Positions 6,034 to 7,335 of a stretch of 7,335 bases of DNA are shown in pieces. The stretch lies in the NCBI GenBank assembly GCA_027371725.1, contig DAHXMN010000032.1:1-7335 (forward strand), in the 5' to 3' direction. Position numbers and translations under genes: made by a program. The notes under the pieces were generated by a model. That model had not been told where the DNA came from and did no database searches. It worked only from the letters and a program-made list of their open reading frames with translations. The number at the start of each line of letters is the position of its first letter. Position 1 is the stretch's first letter. This DNA comes from Candidatus Woesearchaeota archaeon (GTDB taxonomy: Archaea; Nanobdellota; Nanobdellia; Woesearchaeales; UBA525).

Positions 6034-6049
6034 AACGACGAAAATAACG
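6029..6049. repeat. Tandem 9-base repeat next to the TATA box
   Basis: AAAATAACG occurs at 6029-6037 and 6041-6049, a 12-base period. On the minus strand this reads CGTTATTTT twice, directly upstream of and touching the TATA box of the membrane-protein gene, where the BRE and activator sites usually lie. The 12-base spacing is close to one helical turn. It may be a regulator-binding site or a chance repeat in AT-rich DNA. Confidence 0.35.
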
Positions 6050-6064
6050 TTTTGAAGAAGAAAG

Positions 6065-6074
6065 AGAAAATAAA
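6065..6074 (+). promoter_or_regulatory. Candidate TATA-like box for the small gene at 6099
   Basis: GAAAATAAAG is an A-rich stretch centred about 29 bases before the ATG at 6099, where a box for a leaderless transcript would sit. It is a poor match to TTTAAA-type boxes, and the whole region is A-rich, so the call is weak. Confidence 0.25.
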
Positions 6075-6087
6075 GAGCGAAAAAGAC

Positions 6088-6094
6088 GGGGTGA
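6088..6094 (+). promoter_or_regulatory. Shine-Dalgarno-like site for the small gene
   Basis: GGGGTGA lies 4 bases before the ATG at 6099-6101 and shares the GGTGA core of the GGAGGTGA site used by rpl14e. It is the main reason for choosing this start and for believing that the small gene is, or was, translated. Confidence 0.4.
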
Positions 6095-6098
6095 AGAT

Positions 6099-6349
6099 AT
6101 GGGCTATGCACTGGAAGATGCCCTGCGGCAAGAAACTCTAATGAGACTCATTCTAGAAGCAACAATTGATAGCCCGAAGAACTATAAGGATAGGAACGAT
6201 GGAGAGGAAAGCCCATTGAACTAGCCAACACACGCGCACTCTTAGACCATTTCGTAAGAGATGTAAGAAACAGGAGAAAGGGGTGGTGGCGAGAGGTTTG
6301 TGTTGAGGAAAACGATGGATTCAGAATAAGAAGAGGGTTTGATCGTTAA
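6099..6349 (+). pseudogene. Small unrecognised gene, apparently broken by a one-base frameshift
   Basis: The first frame runs from ATG at 6099 to TAG at 6222-6224 (41 residues, starting MGYALEDALRQETLMRLILE). A second frame is open from 6194 to TAA at 6347-6349 and reads like a charged, folded protein: ERWRGKPIELANTRALLDHF, then VRDVRNRRKGWWREVCVEEN, then DGFRIRRGFDR. Joining them at the GG of 6193-6194, as if a third G were missing, gives one continuous protein of 83 residues. There is a ribosome-binding-site-like GGGGTGA 4 bases before the ATG. Codons are A/T-rich (AGA, ATA, TTA, GTA, GGA), quite unlike the flanking genes, which suggests a different origin. I recognise no family; the composition (many Arg, two Trp, no membrane helix) would suit a nucleic-acid-binding or small regulatory protein, but this is a guess. 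Explanations are a sequencing or assembly error, a real inactivating mutation, or programmed frameshifting. It is convergent with rpl14e. Confidence 0.5.
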
Positions 6350-6354
6350 AGGAC

Positions 6355-6382
6355 TGAAGAAAAAGGAAAGGGGAAAGAGGGT
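6355..6382 (-). terminator. T-rich terminator of the rpl34e-rpl14e operon
   Basis: Immediately after the rpl14e stop the minus strand reads as repeated T runs (CCTCTTTCCCCTTTCCTTTT, then TCTTCAG). This pyrimidine tract without a hairpin is a typical archaeal termination region. It falls exactly in the short gap between rpl14e and the convergent small gene. Confidence 0.5.
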
Positions 6383-6793
6383 TTACTCGTCCGTGGGCGT
6401 CTCGTCGACGGTGTCGTCCTCGGGGACTTGCTCGGCGTTCACGGGCTCCGCCTTCTTCGCGGCCTTCGGCTTCGCCTTCTTCGGCTCGTCGGCGGGCTTC
6501 GCCTTCTTCTTGCGCACCGCTTTCGGCTTCTGCGCCGCCTTCTTCGGCTTCGTCTCCGTGACGGCGATGCCGAGCTTCTTCAGCGCGGCGGCGACGTCCT
6601 TGGCGGACGCTCCTTCCTTCAGCTCGACCGTCTGCGCGAGCGGCTCGAGGTGCTTGACGTTGCACTTCCTGCGCCGCGTCTCGCCGTCGATCAGCACGGT
6701 GTTCGCGTCGAGCACGTCGACGATGACGCACTTCCTGCCCGCGTCGCGGCCCGCCATCTTGAGGCAGACCCTTCCGATATCGTACATTGCCAT
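6383..6793 (-). CDS. rpl14e: Large-subunit ribosomal protein eL14 (L14e) with a long charged C-terminal extension
   Basis: This 136-residue protein starts with the L14e signature: MYDIGRVCLKMAGRDAGRKC (3-22), then VIVDVLDANTVLIDG (23-37), RRRKCNVKHLEPL (40-52), and a helical segment to about residue 78. The KOW-like barrel at the N-terminus binds large-subunit rRNA. Archaeal L14e proteins are usually a little under 100 residues. Here about 55 residues follow the core: a Lys/Ala/Pro-rich stretch (81-116), then a short acidic end (PEDDTVDETPTDE). The first ATG is chosen because a perfect GGAGGTGA lies 6 bases upstream; the ATG two codons later would be more distant. The gene follows rpl34e by 56 bases on the same strand. 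In many archaea these two genes lie close together, often with cmk between them, which is absent here. Confidence 0.93.
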   Translation of the reverse strand: MAMYDIGRVCLKMAGRDAGRKCVIVDVLDANTVLIDGETRRRKCNVKHLEPLAQTVELKEGASAKDVAAALKKLGIAVTETKPKKAAQKPKAVRKKKAKPADEPKKAKPKAAKKAEPVNAEQVPEDDTVDETPTDE

Positions 6794-6799
6794 GGTGGT

Positions 6800-6808
6800 T
6801 CACCTCCT
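6800..6808 (-). promoter_or_regulatory. Perfect Shine-Dalgarno site of rpl14e
   Basis: The minus strand reads AGGAGGTGA, a full match to the archaeal 16S rRNA 3' end, 6 bases before the ATG at 6793. It fixes the rpl14e start at the first of two nearby ATGs and shows that internal operon genes use SD-led initiation. Confidence 0.85.
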
Positions 6809-6849
6809 CTCGAGAATCGGGCTGCGTCGCCGCGGGCCCGGAGAGGCTT

Positions 6850-7113
6850 TCACTTCAGCTGTTCCGTCATCCGCTTCCGGAGGCAGGGGCTGCACAGGAC
6901 GCCGCCGAACGGCCGTTCGGGCCGCTTCTGCGTCTTGGCCGCGTTCTTCGCCTCTGTCGTGTTCATCCGGGGGATGCCGGGGAGCGGCCGTCCGCAGTCC
7001 GCGCAGTGCGGCTGCTTCGACGTGCGCTCCTTGAACTTCAGTTCGGTCGTGCCGCCCGGGAGCCGGACGTGGACCCTGCGGTAGTGGCCGCTCTTGAACT
7101 TTCCTTGGACCAT
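6850..7113 (-). CDS. rpl34e: Large-subunit ribosomal protein eL34 (L34e), zinc-ribbon type
   Basis: This 87-residue protein has the L34e layout. A basic N-terminus (KFKSGHYRRVHVRLPGG) is followed by TELKFKERTSKQPHCADCGR and by PLPGIPR at 43-49. The C-terminal end reads RPFGGVLCSPCLRKRM. Two CxxC pairs, C37/C40 and C74/C77, form the zinc site. It is a structural component of the archaeal/eukaryotic 50S/60S subunit that contacts rRNA. Length matches the family. An in-frame TGA three codons upstream leaves the ATG at 7113 as the only start. It is the first gene of a two-gene operon with rpl14e. Unlike the other promoters here, its TATA box lies about 65 bases upstream, implying a leader of roughly 35-40 bases without a clear ribosome-binding site. 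Confidence 0.95.
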   Translation of the reverse strand: MVQGKFKSGHYRRVHVRLPGGTTELKFKERTSKQPHCADCGRPLPGIPRMNTTEAKNAAKTQKRPERPFGGVLCSPCLRKRMTEQLK

Positions 7114-7174
7114 TGTCGTTCACACTCGAATGTTACTCAGCTGCCAAGCGAGAGCCATGCGGAGCGACGGACCA

Positions 7175-7182
7175 TTTAAAAA
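7175..7182 (-). promoter_or_regulatory. TATA box of the rpl34e-rpl14e operon
   Basis: The minus strand reads TTTTTAAA, a strong archaeal TATA box next to GC-rich sequence. It is centred about 65 bases before the rpl34e ATG, so transcription should begin near 7150-7155 and produce a short leader. No closer box exists between 7114 and 7170. Confidence 0.6.
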
Positions 7183-7187
7183 GCTAA

Positions 7188-7267
7188 CGGGAAAAGAAAT
7201 TAATTGTTTTCTATAAAGAAATAAATATAAAGAGAAATAGTATTTAAAATATGAAAAAATATATATA
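7188..7267. other. Very AT-rich intergenic spacer
   Basis: This stretch of about 80 bases is almost all A and T, with TATAAAG, TATTTAAAATATG and ATATATATAC runs, in a GC-rich genome. On the minus strand it starts right after the stop codon of the upstream gene with T runs (TATATATTTTTTC and TATTTTAAATAC), so it probably contains that gene's terminator before the rpl34e promoter. The TTTAAA at 7244-7249 could also act as a plus-strand TATA box, but no plus-strand gene follows inside the window. Confidence 0.45.
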
Positions 7268-7335
7268 CTAAAAATACTTCTTATCTCGCTTGGCGAGCCG
7301 TTCTCGAAACATCTCCTGCACTACTTGCTGTCGTT
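7268..7335 (-). CDS. C-terminal fragment of an unidentified protein (cut by window edge)
   Basis: One minus-strand frame is open from the right edge to a TAG at 7270-7268. It reads RQQVVQEMFRERLAKRDKKY then F, a helical, charged C-terminus that looks coding. The other two minus frames contain stops in the same stretch (a TAG near 7321 and a TAA near 7282). It is directed towards rpl34e. In many archaea the gene before rpl34e is a DUF106 (EMC3/TMCO1-like) membrane protein or adenylate kinase, but 22 residues are too few to say. Confidence 0.5.
   Translation of the reverse strand, partial: RQQVVQEMFRERLAKRDKKYF

Noticed and set aside
5091..6035. Long plus-strand frame rich in Glu and Arg opposite the membrane-protein gene
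   Set aside because: It is the complement of hydrophobic codons; its E/R/D-rich low-complexity composition is an artefact, whereas the minus strand shows six clean membrane helices and a promoter.
7143..7294. 11-base inverted repeat GCCAAGCGAGA (7143-7153) and its complement (7284-7294)
   Set aside because: One copy lies in the coding end of the upstream gene and encodes AKRD-like residues. The 130-base AT-rich gap and short arms make chance likely.
1..7335. CRISPR arrays, tRNA or rRNA genes, insertion sequences
   Set aside because: I saw no regularly spaced repeats, no tRNA T-loop/acceptor pairing, no rRNA-like sequence and no transposase.

Overview
The window comes from a GC-rich archaeon. 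The evidence is the eukaryote-like ribosomal proteins eL14 (L14e) and eL34 (L34e), an archaeal/eukaryotic-type phenylalanyl-tRNA synthetase alpha subunit with an N-terminal winged-helix region, TTTAAA-type TATA boxes about 28 bases upstream of several start codons, and a perfect GGAGGTGA ribosome-binding site inside an operon. The phylum cannot be fixed by eye. The compact, partly unfamiliar gene set would suit an uncultivated lineage, but that is inference.

Layout, left to right. Bases 1-83 hold the start of a minus-strand membrane or secreted protein that runs off the edge. Bases 142-1155 (minus) encode the radical SAM enzyme AmrS. Bases 1156-1494 are a divergent intergenic region. It contains a 134-base nested inverted repeat that could be a structured RNA, repeated GATGGGAACGA words, and promoters facing both ways. 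Bases 1495-5027 (plus) form a tight operon pheS - mazG-like - pheT. It makes both subunits of phenylalanyl-tRNA synthetase with a small nucleotide pyrophosphohydrolase between them. Bases 5031-5999 (minus) encode a six-helix membrane protein with a lysine-rich tail, convergent with pheT and only 3 bases from it.

Bases 6000-6382 look almost empty but contain, on the plus strand, a small unrecognised gene (6099-6349). It reads well only if one missing G is restored, and its A/T-rich codons differ sharply from its neighbours. Bases 6383-7113 (minus) form a ribosomal-protein operon, rpl34e then rpl14e. Next comes a very AT-rich spacer (7188-7267), and the window ends inside the 3' end of another minus-strand gene (7268-7335).

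The conserved genes serve translation: charging of tRNA-Phe and two large-subunit proteins. The strongest candidates for something new are the interrupted small gene at 6099-6349, the hairpin region at 1245-1378, and the mazG-like gene embedded in pheS-pheT. I found no mobile element, CRISPR array, tRNA or rRNA.
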